From NCBI GenBank assembly GCA_964581175.1, contig CAZONI010000004.1, positions 1-64,000 on the forward strand: 64,000 nt of DNA, written 5' to 3'. Positions 9,001 through 17,325 of the stretch are shown one piece after another. The position numbers and the translations under genes were made by a program. Source of the stretch: B46-G9 sp964581175 (GTDB taxonomy: Bacteria > Desulfobacterota > DSM-4660 > Desulfatiglandales > Desulfatiglandaceae). The stretch's first letter is position 1; the number at the start of each line of letters is the position of its first letter. The notes beneath the pieces were generated by a model that saw only the letters and a program-made list of their open reading frames with translations, was not told where the DNA came from and ran no database searches.

Positions 9001-10493
9001 GCTTAATCGGAAAGAATCGCGAGCTACTGTGGCATAACAAGAGCACGGCCCGGATGCTGGGCTATTCTTCAGAGGAGATTCGGGGAAAGAATACCAGGAT
9101 GCTCTACCTAAACGATGCGGAATTTGAGCGGGTTGGAGACGCCATAAAAACCCTTGGGCCGGGGAAAAGGACAAGCGATTTGGAAACCAGGTGGGTCCGA
9201 AAGGACGGATCAGCTTTTGACTGCCATATTCGGCACGCCTTGCTGAATCCTGAATCGGAAGACAGTGCAATACTTGCCATTGCCGAGGACCTAACGGAAC
9301 GGAAAAAGGAGGAAGAAGAAAAAAAGAAACTCGAAGCCCAGCTCAACCAGGCCCAGAAGATGGAGGCCATCGGCGTGCTAGCCGGGGGGGTGGCCCATGA
9401 CTTCAACAACCTGCTCACTGCCATCATTGGAAACGCCGATCTTGTCCTGGGGGATTTGGACAAAAATAGCCCCCTTAATGAATCTATAGAGGAGATCCGG
9501 AAGGCCGGACATAGGGCTGCCGCACTCACACGTCAGCTGCTCGCCTTCAGCCGAAAGGAGTTGATCCAGCCCGAAGTCCTGGACCTCAACAGCCTGATGA
9601 TGAATCTGGAAAAGATGCTTCGCCGCCTCATCGGGGAGGATATCGACCTGGTGACAGTCTACTCACCCGTTCCCTGGCAGGTGGAGGCAGACCCCGGGCA
9701 GATGGAACAGGTGGTCATGAACCTGGCAGTCAATGCGAGGGACGCCATGCCGAAGGGCGGGAAGCTCACCATCGAGACGGCCAACGTGGAGCTGGACGAG
9801 GACTATTTCCGGGAGCACGGGATAAAAAGCGAGGCGGGGCCTTACGTGATGCTGGCAATCACGGACAGCGGCATTGGCATGGACAAAGAGACCCAGGCCC
9901 GCATATTCGAACCCTTTTTCACCACCAAGAAAATGGGGAGGGGAACCGGTCTCGGTCTTTCCACTGTCTATGGCATTGTGAAACAGAACAAGGGGCATAT
10001 CTGGGTCTACAGTGACCCGGGAAAAGGAACGACATTCAAGGTCTACTTCCCCAGGGCCGATGAGGAAATCGAGGGTGTAAAAAATGAGCAAGCTCCCGCC
10101 GCCCGTTCGCTCGAAGGATCTGAAACGATCCTGGTGGTGGAGGATGACGAGATGCTGAGAAAAATGACAGAGAGAATGCTGAAGGGATACGGCTACAGCG
10201 TGATCACGGCCCGGGACGGCGCAGAGGCGCTTCAAATCTCAGGCACCCATGGTGGGCCTATTAACCTGATGCTGACGGATGTAATCATGCCCGGCATGAG
10301 CGGCCAGGACCTGGCGGAGCAGTTGGAATCAAGTGCCCCGGAAATCAAGGTCCTTTATATGTCCGGATACACAGACAACGCCATCGCCCACCATGGCGTC
10401 CTGGAAAAGGATGTGGACTTCCTCCAGAAACCCTTCACCCGGGAAAGCCTGGGAAAAAAAGTCCGAGAGGTGTTGGACAGGAATCAAGATTAA
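6099..10493 (+). CDS. Giant hybrid sensor kinase: SBP3 periplasmic domain, six PAS, HisKA, HATPase, REC
   Basis: 1464 residues with a strong AAGGAGG site before the ATG. A basic N-terminus and hydrophobic segment (about 28-45) form a signal anchor. Residues 55-285 are a bacterial solute-binding type 3 domain (PPYYKVDKSGKPTGFAIDEI) placed in the periplasm, then a membrane helix (about 290-310) leads to the cytoplasm. Six PAS repeats begin near residues 327, 455, 569, 697, 820 and 945, each opening with a KSEEKFRNL-like helix. HisKA carries His1100 in GGVAHDFNNLL, the HATPase N box is near 1211 and the G box is GRGTGLGLSTVYG. The receiver (about 1342-1460) has its Asp in LMLTDVIMPGMSG. The protein probably senses an amino-acid-like ligand outside plus redox or small molecules through PAS. 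The block at 7440-8480 (PAS2-PAS4) is visibly richer in A and T than the kinase core, suggesting domain shuffling. Confidence 0.92.
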   Translation: MSRGSYEHQTTNVWEAEQRAPRGKGLAVCRWLCLALLVLSLCTFSPRAALDKARSDLINVTAAVPREFPPYYKVDKSGKPTGFAIDEIERLAVLAGFRLTYLIENSWADVEEDVKTGRADLIPNIGISAEREAWLDYTAPVETFPISIIVRRNTHDLHGADDLTGRKVAAVKTNIRVNLLKDRKDINLVVFDDARDAVLELLSGQVDALVYPAPVAMKIVRDAGIEDRIKIVGKPLTEIKRAVGVRKGNPALMERLNRAVDRFVRTTEYQQIYVKWFGRPKSFWTVRRFALAMGVLLLIGFGAMAAWRYRSVVKLNRRLVESMAEHERAEEALRKSEEKFRNLIETLPIGVALSVPEGAITEMNSAMVKIFGYDSKEEFQKVPASARYFNPKDRERYLELLGKGLAKNFEAQYKRKDGTVFWARATAIKGSTATGEIRFINVFEDITERKEAEKMLDESEQKYRNLVDNATVGVFKTNLSGEIYYINDALIKMLEFGSLEEFIATGVWARYKDPKDREAFLENLEKKGTIKNFESELLTTTGRSRNVLISGTLEGDFISGMIVDITEHHLAEKALRESEEKYRNLFENLYDVYYRTDLTGLISIASPSVEKLLGYKPDEVIGLDMKTFYVNPQQREEFLRQIKQHGSVEDFEAQLRRKDNSLIWVSTNAKIVKDEQGNSLGVESIARDISERKRAEEVMREDEKRFRELFDNMSSGVAIYDSPDNGESFVFTDLNKSGLKDAQRTKGEVVGREVREIFPGVEALGLFDVFKRVWRTGIPEYRPSGLYKDNKLSLWVENYVCKLPSGKLVAIYEDTTAQKQAEDALRQSKERYSALVEESFDGIFVQKGSKIIFANRHLHEMLGYNEGELVGLDHLLLYHPEDQELARKRVAARMRGEETTTHYEVKMPRKDGSWFYADVGTRGITIQGEPGIQVWIRDITERKEAEEYLKKSEARLRSVFEASPFGIGLIGKNRELLWHNKSTARMLGYSSEEIRGKNTRMLYLNDAEFERVGDAIKTLGPGKRTSDLETRWVRKDGSAFDCHIRHALLNPESEDSAILAIAEDLTERKKEEEEKKKLEAQLNQAQKMEAIGVLAGGVAHDFNNLLTAIIGNADLVLGDLDKNSPLNESIEEIRKAGHRAAALTRQLLAFSRKELIQPEVLDLNSLMMNLEKMLRRLIGEDIDLVTVYSPVPWQVEADPGQMEQVVMNLAVNARDAMPKGGKLTIETANVELDEDYFREHGIKSEAGPYVMLAITDSGIGMDKETQARIFEPFFTTKKMGRGTGLGLSTVYGIVKQNKGHIWVYSDPGKGTTFKVYFPRADEEIEGVKNEQAPAARSLEGSETILVVEDDEMLRKMTERMLKGYGYSVITARDGAEALQISGTHGGPINLMLTDVIMPGMSGQDLAEQLESSAPEIKVLYMSGYTDNAIAHHGVLEKDVDFLQKPFTRESLGKKVREVLDRNQD

Positions 10494-10529
10494 ATCCAAG
10501 AATCCTGATTGACAAACAGGAGGGGTATA

Positions 10530-10646
10530 ATGAGAACGCACATCGAACCTGATGACACGCTGCTTAAGGAAGTCAAGCGGTTCAGCGGGGCCGGGACCAA
10601 GAAAGAATTCATTCCCATGGCCTGGCGGGAAGTTGTCGCCACCTGA
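10530..10646 (+). pseudogene. VapB-like antitoxin N-terminal remnant
   Basis: A 38-codon ORF with an excellent AGGAGGGG site five bases before its ATG. The product begins MRTHIEPDDTLLKEVKRFSG and continues to KKEFIPMAWREVVAT. This matches the N-terminal half of short VapB-type antitoxins, which pair with PIN-domain VapC toxins (typical pattern MRT-x-I-x-DD-x-LL-x-E-A and an ALREL helix). The usual C-terminal toxin-binding tail is missing and no PIN-domain gene follows, so this is probably a decayed toxin-antitoxin locus. Too short to exclude chance, though the start site and the pattern agree. Confidence 0.5.
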
Positions 10647-10760
10647 AAGTGTTTGAACCTGCTCGACTCAATCGAGAAGATGCATTTCTGCGAGGATTAT
10701 GATTGGAAGATTTTTCAGGGCTCATTGAATGCTGAGGAGGCAAAAGGAATAGGCAATAAC

Positions 10761-11666
10761 ATGCAGACTATCCTGATCGTTGATGACGAGGAGCCCATCC
10801 GGGTTTTGCTTAGAAAGATGCTGGAAAAGAACGGGCATTCGGTCCTCCAGGCCGCTGACGCTTCCCAGGCTCGTGAGCGACTGCAAGACCAAGACTTTGA
10901 CCTTATTCTCTGTGATGTGATGATGCCCGGAGAGTCAGGTCTGGACCTCATTCGTTTCGTCAAGGCGGAATATCCTGATACGGGGATTGTCATGGTGACG
11001 GCCATAGAGGACCAGAAAACGGCACGGACTATCCTGGACGTCGGCGTCTACGGTTATATTATAAAACCGTTTGATACAAGCCAGATTGTCGTTACCGTTG
11101 AGAACGCACTGCGGCGAAGGGAACTGGAGCGGAAAGAACGCTCGAACCGGGAAGAATTGGAGCGCATCGTCCGGGCGAGAACCGCTGAATTGGAAGAAAA
11201 AAACAGGCAGCTTACGGCAAAAGAAACGGAATTGCGCGACCGGGCTGAAGAGCTGAAGGAATTTAACAGCGCGCTGAGGGTCTTGCTCAAAAAACGGGAA
11301 GAAGACAAACAGGACCTTGAAGAGAACGTCTTTTCCCAGATTAAAAAAATTGCCCTGCCATACTTGGAACAATTGAAACAAAGCGGTTTGAATACTGATC
11401 AGCAGCCCCTTGTAGAGGTCCTGGAATCGAGCCTCAATGACATAACATCACCTATGGCCAAGGCTCTGTCCTCCAGTTCTCTCGACCTAACTCCGGCTGA
11501 ACTCCACGTGGCGGACCTGATAAAGCAGGGGAAAAGGACCAAGGAAATAGCCGAAATGCTCCACCTCTCAACGAATACGATTGTGTCCCACCGGTACAAC
11601 ATCCGGACCAAGCTGGGCCTGAAAAACCGGAAAATCAATCTCCGGACCTACCTCCAGTCTCTCTAA
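10761..11666 (+). CDS. Response regulator: REC, coiled coil, LuxR-type HTH
   Basis: 301 residues from the ATG at 10761; a longer frame from TTG 10653 exists but the receiver begins right at the chosen start. The N-terminal receiver (TILIVDDEEPIRVLL, phospho-Asp in LILCDVMMPGESG, Thr in MVTAIED, Lys in IIKPFD) covers about 1-120. A long charged coiled coil (RRRELERKERSNREELERIV and onward) spans about 120-215. The last 70 residues form a LuxR/GerE helix-turn-helix (LTPAELHVADLIKQGKRTKE, then IAEMLHLSTNTIVSHRYNIR). It is a DNA-binding output protein and lies just after the giant hybrid kinase, so it is the most obvious phosphotransfer target. The long coiled coil is unusual for a NarL-type regulator and may signal dimerisation. 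Confidence 0.85.
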   Translation: MQTILIVDDEEPIRVLLRKMLEKNGHSVLQAADASQARERLQDQDFDLILCDVMMPGESGLDLIRFVKAEYPDTGIVMVTAIEDQKTARTILDVGVYGYIIKPFDTSQIVVTVENALRRRELERKERSNREELERIVRARTAELEEKNRQLTAKETELRDRAEELKEFNSALRVLLKKREEDKQDLEENVFSQIKKIALPYLEQLKQSGLNTDQQPLVEVLESSLNDITSPMAKALSSSSLDLTPAELHVADLIKQGKRTKEIAEMLHLSTNTIVSHRYNIRTKLGLKNRKINLRTYLQSL

Positions 11667-11721
11667 CCCTGAAGATTTCTTCCCCTCAAAGATTAGTGAG
11701 ATAACACCACTAGTTTGCCAC

Positions 11722-11765
11722 TATTCTATCGCAAGATAATTCCTGCTTATCCTGCCGATAGAATA
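11722..11765. terminator. Intergenic hairpin between the LuxR-type regulator and the FlaG-like gene
   Basis: Perfect 10-base arms (tattctatcg at 11722-11731 and its complement at 11756-11765) with a 24-base loop. There is a short A-rich rather than U-rich tract after it on the plus strand, so it is not a textbook terminator; it could be an operator or a processing site. The rest of the 195-base gap shows nothing else. Confidence 0.3.
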
Positions 11766-11861
11766 AAACAGCAGGCAGGAGTTGCACTATTTCTGGCTGG
11801 CAACAGGGGGTAACTCCGCCTCAGCAGCAGCTGCCAAAGCAATTTGGTGAAGGAGGAAAAA

Positions 11862-12146
11862 ATGAACACTCTAAATGTCCAGCCAATATCTTGGAATCAG
11901 CTTTCCGGGAAATATGTCCCTGTGAAAAGAGGACCTCAATGGCAGGAACAAAAAGGCTCCTTTCCCACAGGTTCTGCTAAAGGTCCCGAGAAGCTTCTCA
12001 TCTCTTATAAGATAGACCACGCTAGCGGAGCAATCAGCGCCGAAATAATCGATTCTGAATCGGGAAAAGTGATCAGGGAGATCAACGTGAAACCAGCTAT
12101 TTTCATGACACTCCAAAAGGGCTCTTTTTTTGAGTCCGTGATTTAG
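11862..12146 (+). CDS. Small FlaG-like protein
   Basis: 94 residues from the ATG at 11862, which has an ideal AAGGAGG site seven bases upstream; a TTG six codons earlier is less likely. The N-terminal half is polar and low in structure. The C-terminal part, ISYKIDHASGAISAEIIDSE followed by SGKVIREI, has the conserved beta-strand pattern of FlaG proteins (a DE-x-TG-x-x-x-x-x-VID-x-x-TG-x-VIRQIP type motif). FlaG influences flagellar filament length or export in several bacteria. No flagellar genes are near, and the next gene follows within 50 bases, so it may instead be an accessory of the signalling cassette. The family call rests on one motif. Confidence 0.5.
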   Translation: MNTLNVQPISWNQLSGKYVPVKRGPQWQEQKGSFPTGSAKGPEKLLISYKIDHASGAISAEIIDSESGKVIREINVKPAIFMTLQKGSFFESVI

Positions 12147-12193
12147 GGTTGTGGGGAGAAATTCAACCAGGAAAAGAACGGGGAAGTGAATTC

Positions 12194-14950
12194 ATGGCAA
12201 AGATTCTGATAGTAGATGATGAACGGGGTATCAGGGACATGCTGGAGAGGAAACTCTCGAGGAACGGTTATCACTGCACCCAAGCGGCCGATGCTGCAGA
12301 GGCAAGAACACTCCTGGAGAGAGAGTCCTTTGAACTGGCCCTGGTGGATATTAACATGCCGGGGGAATCGGGACTTGATTTCGTCTTTTTCGCGCGGAAA
12401 GCATTCCCTGATATGATGGTCATCATGGCCACCGGCGTCGACGACGCCGGCAGTATTGATTCGGCGATAGGGGCAGGGATTTACAGCTACGTGCTGAAAC
12501 CCTTTGAACTGGGCCAGATGCACTTGCACGTGAAGAACGCACTCAGGCATCAAGAGGCTGACAGGTCGATTCGACAGTACCGGGAGAACCTGGAAGAGAT
12601 GCTGGCACAGAAGGTGAGTGAGGTCAGGGAAAGCGAGGAAAAGTTCAGGGCCATCAGCTCCTCTGCACATGATGCGATCGTCACAATCGATGATCAAGGA
12701 GACATTGCCTTCTGGAATGAAGCAGCGGAAAGGATGTTCGGGTACGCTTCGAATGAGGTGCTCGGGAAAAACCTCCATAGGCTCCTTGCTCCACAACGAT
12801 ATCAGAAAGCATATGAAAAGGCCTTCACAACGTTCAAGGCATCCGGCGAAGGCGCGGGTATCGGGAACACCCAGGAGCTCGAGGCCATAAGAAAAGATGG
12901 ACAAAAGATCCCGATAGAAGTTTCTCTTTCCTCAGCAAGGCTCGACGGAAAGTGGCATGCCTTCGCAATAATAAGAGACATCACGCAGAGAAAAAAAGCA
13001 ATCGAAGAACTCAAGAAGTCAGAGGAGCATAACAGGGTCTTGCTGGAGGCTGCCCAGGAAGGTATTTCCGTATCAAAGGCAGGCGTTCAGCTGTTCGTCA
13101 ACCATGAATTCGCGAAAATGTTTGGGTACGAAAATCCAGCGGATCTCGAGGGAAAGGAGAATGAACTGGTAGTACATCCTGATGACCGTGCGCAGGTAAA
13201 TGAAATAAGCCGCAAGAGATCGCGAGGAGATGCAGCGCCAACCAGATACGAGTTCAAGGGAATACGGAAAGACGGAACGACCATTGATGTTGCTGTCGCA
13301 CTCACGCAGACCATATACCTTGGACAGCCCGCCGACATTGCCTTCCTGATGGATATTTCGGAGGGGAAGCGAGCACAGAGAATCATCGAATCTGAAAGAG
13401 CAATGTTTCACGCCATGCTGGACAGTATCACGGAGATAATTTACGTGGCCGATCCGGAAACCTATGAAGTGCTGTACGTGAACAAGGCCTTTGAAGATGC
13501 ACTTGGCAGGAATCCGGTAGGTTCTATTTGTTACCGTGAATTTCAGAATTTGGATGCTCCGTGTGACTATTGCACGAACCACATCATACTAAGGGAGAAA
13601 GGAAGACCATACGTCTGGGAGTTTCACAATCCCGTTTTGGACAGGAATTACAAAATTATCGATCGCATTATCCGATGGCCTGACGGCCGTGCCGTGCGTT
13701 TTGAATTCGCCATGGACATCACGGATCTCAAAACCGCACAGGAGGAATTGAAGAAGGCGCATACCAAAACAGATCTCTTGTTGGGCGCCATGACTTGCAT
13801 TCTGATCGTGGTAGATGAGGAAAACAGGATCGTGGAATGGAATTCAAGGGCTGAAGAGAGGTTTGACCTGACGTATGAAGAGGTCTACGGACGGACCTTG
13901 ACTGAGTGTAGATTTAAGTGGGCGGGAAGAGGAGTGGTTGAGGCCATCGAACACTGCAAGAAGAGTGATGAGGAATGCAGGCTTGATGATATCCGTTATG
14001 AGGGAAAGGATGGAAAAGAACGTTTCCTCGGGATGACTATCAGCCGCATAACTACAGAAGATGGAACTCCTATAGGGACCTTGATCCGGGCGTCGGACAT
14101 CACTGACCAAAGACTTCTGGAAAGCCAGCTTGTTCAGGCACAGAAACTGGAGTCCATCGGACAGCTCGCGGCGGGGATCGCTCACGAGATCAATACGCCC
14201 ATCCAGTACGTGGGAGATAATACTCGTTTCCTCAAGGAGGGCTACGAGAGCCTGGACCGGCTCGTGGAAAAATACCAGGAGCTTGCGAGGAGTAGCACGG
14301 AGGGCAGACCGGTTGAAGGGGTTCTTAAAATCCTTGAACAGACAGTAGAAGAAATGGACCTGGAGTACCTCAGGGAAGAAATCCCCGCGGCCATCGATCA
14401 GAGCCTGGATGGAGTAGAACGTGTGTCAAAGATCGTCCGTGCAATGAAGGAATTCTCTCACCCGAACGCCGAAGAAAAAGAACCGACAAATATCAACAAG
14501 GCCATAGAAAACACCGTCACCGTGGCCCGAAACGAGTGGAAATACGTCGCTGACCTTGAAACGGATTTTGACGAGGCCCTGCCTCTAGTCCCCTGTCTGC
14601 AGGGAGAACTGAATCAGGTGATCCTCAATATGGTCGTGAATGCTGCTCACGCAATCGCAGATGTGGTGAGAGATAACACAGAAGAGAAAGGCGCCATCAA
14701 GGTCAGCACGCGGAAGAATGGCAAGTGGGCCGAGATCCTTATTAAAGACACGGGAGCCGGGATTCCAGAGGAGATCCGGTCAAAAATATTTGATCCTTTC
14801 TTCACTACCAAGGAAGTGGGCAGAGGCACCGGACAAGGACTCAACATCGCACATTCAGTCATCGTAGAAAAGCACGGAGGCACCATCGACGTTGAAAGTG
14901 AGATGGGCAAGGGGAGCTGCTTTACCATTCGCTTGCCATTGGAGGATTGA
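12194..14950 (+). CDS. REC-PAS4-HisKA-HATPase sensor kinase
   Basis: 918 residues from the ATG at 12194, where the receiver begins (MAKILIVDDERGIRDML); sequence between 12149 and 12194 is probably not translated. The N-terminal receiver (about 1-120; Asp in LALVDINMPGESG) is followed by four PAS domains starting near 144, 272, 397 and 520. The third has a cysteine-bearing insertion (CYREFQNLDAPCDYC). HisKA carries His664 in GIAHEINTPIQYV, and the HATPase domain ends with DTGAGIPEEIRSKIFDPFF and GRGTGQGLNIAHSV. A receiver at the N-terminus means the kinase is itself controlled by phosphotransfer, perhaps from one of the hybrid kinases upstream. It has no membrane segment, so it is cytoplasmic. 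It heads a compact cassette with the next three genes (gap of 4 bases, then 13 bases, then a 4-base overlap). Confidence 0.9.
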   Translation: MAKILIVDDERGIRDMLERKLSRNGYHCTQAADAAEARTLLERESFELALVDINMPGESGLDFVFFARKAFPDMMVIMATGVDDAGSIDSAIGAGIYSYVLKPFELGQMHLHVKNALRHQEADRSIRQYRENLEEMLAQKVSEVRESEEKFRAISSSAHDAIVTIDDQGDIAFWNEAAERMFGYASNEVLGKNLHRLLAPQRYQKAYEKAFTTFKASGEGAGIGNTQELEAIRKDGQKIPIEVSLSSARLDGKWHAFAIIRDITQRKKAIEELKKSEEHNRVLLEAAQEGISVSKAGVQLFVNHEFAKMFGYENPADLEGKENELVVHPDDRAQVNEISRKRSRGDAAPTRYEFKGIRKDGTTIDVAVALTQTIYLGQPADIAFLMDISEGKRAQRIIESERAMFHAMLDSITEIIYVADPETYEVLYVNKAFEDALGRNPVGSICYREFQNLDAPCDYCTNHIILREKGRPYVWEFHNPVLDRNYKIIDRIIRWPDGRAVRFEFAMDITDLKTAQEELKKAHTKTDLLLGAMTCILIVVDEENRIVEWNSRAEERFDLTYEEVYGRTLTECRFKWAGRGVVEAIEHCKKSDEECRLDDIRYEGKDGKERFLGMTISRITTEDGTPIGTLIRASDITDQRLLESQLVQAQKLESIGQLAAGIAHEINTPIQYVGDNTRFLKEGYESLDRLVEKYQELARSSTEGRPVEGVLKILEQTVEEMDLEYLREEIPAAIDQSLDGVERVSKIVRAMKEFSHPNAEEKEPTNINKAIENTVTVARNEWKYVADLETDFDEALPLVPCLQGELNQVILNMVVNAAHAIADVVRDNTEEKGAIKVSTRKNGKWAEILIKDTGAGIPEEIRSKIFDPFFTTKEVGRGTGQGLNIAHSVIVEKHGGTIDVESEMGKGSCFTIRLPLED

Positions 14951-14954
14951 AATA

Positions 14955-16154
14955 ATGAAACGAAAAATTCTGTTTGTCGATGACGAACCCATGGTTCTGA
15001 ATGGTCTCGAACGCATGCTCAGGGGTATGCGAAAAGAGTGGAGCATGGTCTTTGCCGAGAGCGGAGGGGAGGCATTGCAGGTCCTTGAAACTCAAGATTT
15101 TGAGGTGGTGGTGACTGATATGCGCATGCCTGGGATGAATGGCTCCGAGTTGCTGGAGAGAGTACAAAAAAAATTTCCCGAGATAGTCCGCATTGTTCTT
15201 TCCGGACATTCCGACCAGGAGCTGATCCTAAAATCCGTACGAACAGCGCACCAGTATCTCTCGAAGCCCTGCGACGCCTCTACTCTTAAGAATACGGTGC
15301 TTCGAGCACTTGCGCTAAGGGAACTGCTCAAAGATGATGCGTTGAAACAGTTAGTTTCAAATACCGGAAGCCTGCCCAGTCTTCCCAAGTTATACCAGGA
15401 AATTATGGTGGAATTGCGATCTGAAGACGCATCCATGGACAGGATCGCCGAAATCATCTCACGTGATGTGGGAATGAGCGCAAAAATCCACCAGATGGTC
15501 AATTCCGCATTTTTTGCTTTGCCGCGTCATATCGAGAGCATCGTTCAGGCCGTGAACCTCCTGGGGCTCGAAACCATCAAGGCGCTGGTTCTTTCTGCAC
15601 AGATTTTCAGCCGGTTCGAGGCAAAAGGTGTTCCGGAGGCATTTCTCGAGAAGCTTTGGCGACACGGCATGGGGACTGCCGCATTTGCAAAGGCCATTGC
15701 AAGAGAGGAAAATTTGAGCAGGGAAATGGTCGATGATACGTTCCTGGCAGGGATGCTGCACGACGTGGGGAAACTGGTTCTCGCCACAGGACTCCCTGAC
15801 AAGTATCGTGAGATCATCAGGCGTACCGAAGAAAACGGCATTTCCTTCAAAAAGATGGAACATGAGATGCTGGGGACCACTCACGGTTCAGTGGGTGCGT
15901 ACCTGATGGGGCTCTGGGGCTTCGACGATAATGTAGTGGAGGCTATTGCATTCCACCATGAGCCCGGAACGCATCCTGTCAGAACAATGGGAGTGCTGGC
16001 CGGCGTGCATGCTGCAAACGCGCTGGAACATGTTTCCGGAGTAAAGGGGACCCAACTAAGTGAAGCGCCTATGGACATGGCGTTCTTAAACCGAATCGGC
16101 TGCGCAGAAAAGCTTGATCGCTGGGCACAGGTGTGCGAAGCGGCAATTCAATAA
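14955..16154 (+). CDS. Response regulator with HDOD output domain
   Basis: 399 residues from the ATG at 14955, preceded by GGAGG nine bases upstream and only four bases after the preceding stop. The receiver (residues 1-120) has its Asp in VVVTDMRMPGMNG. Residues about 140-345 are an HDOD domain: SLPSLPKLYQEIMVELRSED, then ISRDVGMSAKIHQMVNSAFF, and a retained HD dyad in AGMLHDVGKLVLA followed by an HHEP motif (AIAFHHEPGTHP). HDOD proteins are HD-superfamily signalling modules that often lack enzyme activity, but this one keeps the HD and HH residues. It is probably an output or adaptor in the four-gene cassette. The exact biochemical output of HDOD response regulators is mostly unknown. Confidence 0.88.
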   Translation: MKRKILFVDDEPMVLNGLERMLRGMRKEWSMVFAESGGEALQVLETQDFEVVVTDMRMPGMNGSELLERVQKKFPEIVRIVLSGHSDQELILKSVRTAHQYLSKPCDASTLKNTVLRALALRELLKDDALKQLVSNTGSLPSLPKLYQEIMVELRSEDASMDRIAEIISRDVGMSAKIHQMVNSAFFALPRHIESIVQAVNLLGLETIKALVLSAQIFSRFEAKGVPEAFLEKLWRHGMGTAAFAKAIAREENLSREMVDDTFLAGMLHDVGKLVLATGLPDKYREIIRRTEENGISFKKMEHEMLGTTHGSVGAYLMGLWGFDDNVVEAIAFHHEPGTHPVRTMGVLAGVHAANALEHVSGVKGTQLSEAPMDMAFLNRIGCAEKLDRWAQVCEAAIQ

Positions 16155-16167
16155 CGGGAGACATGCG

Positions 16168-17325
16168 ATGGAAAAAGTCCTGTTTGTGGATGACGAGGCA
16201 AATATTTTGGCCGGCTTCAAGCGGCAATTACGGAACTACTTTTCCATGGAGACCGCGTTGGGGCCTGAAGAGGGGCTGAAGGTCCTGTTGGAAAAGGGCC
16301 CATTTGCAGTGGTGGTCTCCGATCTTCGCATGCCCGGCATGGACGGCATTGAATTCCTATCCAGGGTGAAAAAGCTTTTCCCCGATACTGTGCGCATCAT
16401 GCTCACTGGGCATGCCGATCTCCAGAACGCCATCGAAGCGGTGAACCAGGGAAACATATTTCGGTTTCTTACCAAACCCTGTCACCCCGATACCCTTTTC
16501 AAGGTCCTCAGGAGCGGCATTCAGCAGTATCGCCTCACCAATGCCGAGAAAGAGATCCTGGAGCAAACGCTCAAAGGAAGCATAGAGGTGATGACCGAAC
16601 TGCTGTCCCTGGCCAACCCGGAAGCCTTTGGCCGTTCCTCTCGGATAAAGCGCTTTGTCAGCAAGGTGGGCACCTTCATGGGAATAACAGATCTCTGGCA
16701 ACTGGAAACGGCGGCCATGCTTTCGCAGGTGGGTTTCATTATCCTCCCCCAAGATACTCTCACTAAGATCTATTGCGGGAATACACTGGAGGAGGAGGAA
16801 CAGCAGATTTTCGATATGCACCCGGTGGTCACCGCGGACCTGCTCAAGAATATACCACGCCTTGAGCCGGTGGCCAAGATCATCGCGTACCAGGAAAAGC
16901 ATTTCAATGGTGCGGGAAACCCTAGAGACGGATTAAAGGGAGAGGAGATCCCCATGGGGTCTAGGATTCTCAAAGCAGCGCTTGATCTGGATTTGTTGAA
17001 CACAACAGGAATACCAAAAAGAGAAGCCCTCACCCAAATGGAGGCGCGAAAAGGCTGGTATGATCCGGCGGTCCTGCATGCCGTGGAAATGGCGCTCGGT
17101 GTGGAGCGCAACTATGAAGTGATCGGTGTGAGTGTAAGAGAGCTGAAAAAGGGAATGATTCTGGGGCAGGACGTGAGAACGGAACAGGAAAAGTTGCTTA
17201 TCTCAAAAGGCCAGGAAGTAAGCCAGCCGCTCATCGAACGCTTGAAAAATGTTGCCGAAGTTACTCGGGTCAAGGAGCCCATCAGGGTGATTGTGTCGGT
17301 GGAAGGGGGAAACGAGCAAAAATGA
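16168..17325 (+). CDS. Response regulator with degenerate HD-GYP domain
   Basis: 385 residues from the ATG at 16168, which has GGGAG ten bases upstream and starts 13 bases after the HDOD gene. The receiver (EKVLFVDDEANILAGFKRQL; Asp in VVVSDLRMPGMDG) is followed by an HD-GYP fold. Key catalytic residues are lost: the HD dyad position reads LSQVGFI in place of LHDIGKI, and the HHE-x-x-DGSGYP segment reads YQEKHFNGAGNP, though DMHP and GEEIPMGSRIL remain. It should therefore not hydrolyse c-di-GMP but might bind it or serve as a scaffold. A C-terminal extension (VRELKKGMILGQDVRTEQEK) resembles the small beta domain found after some HD-GYP regions. The stop overlaps the next start. Confidence 0.85.
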   Translation: MEKVLFVDDEANILAGFKRQLRNYFSMETALGPEEGLKVLLEKGPFAVVVSDLRMPGMDGIEFLSRVKKLFPDTVRIMLTGHADLQNAIEAVNQGNIFRFLTKPCHPDTLFKVLRSGIQQYRLTNAEKEILEQTLKGSIEVMTELLSLANPEAFGRSSRIKRFVSKVGTFMGITDLWQLETAAMLSQVGFIILPQDTLTKIYCGNTLEEEEQQIFDMHPVVTADLLKNIPRLEPVAKIIAYQEKHFNGAGNPRDGLKGEEIPMGSRILKAALDLDLLNTTGIPKREALTQMEARKGWYDPAVLHAVEMALGVERNYEVIGVSVRELKKGMILGQDVRTEQEKLLISKGQEVSQPLIERLKNVAEVTRVKEPIRVIVSVEGGNEQK

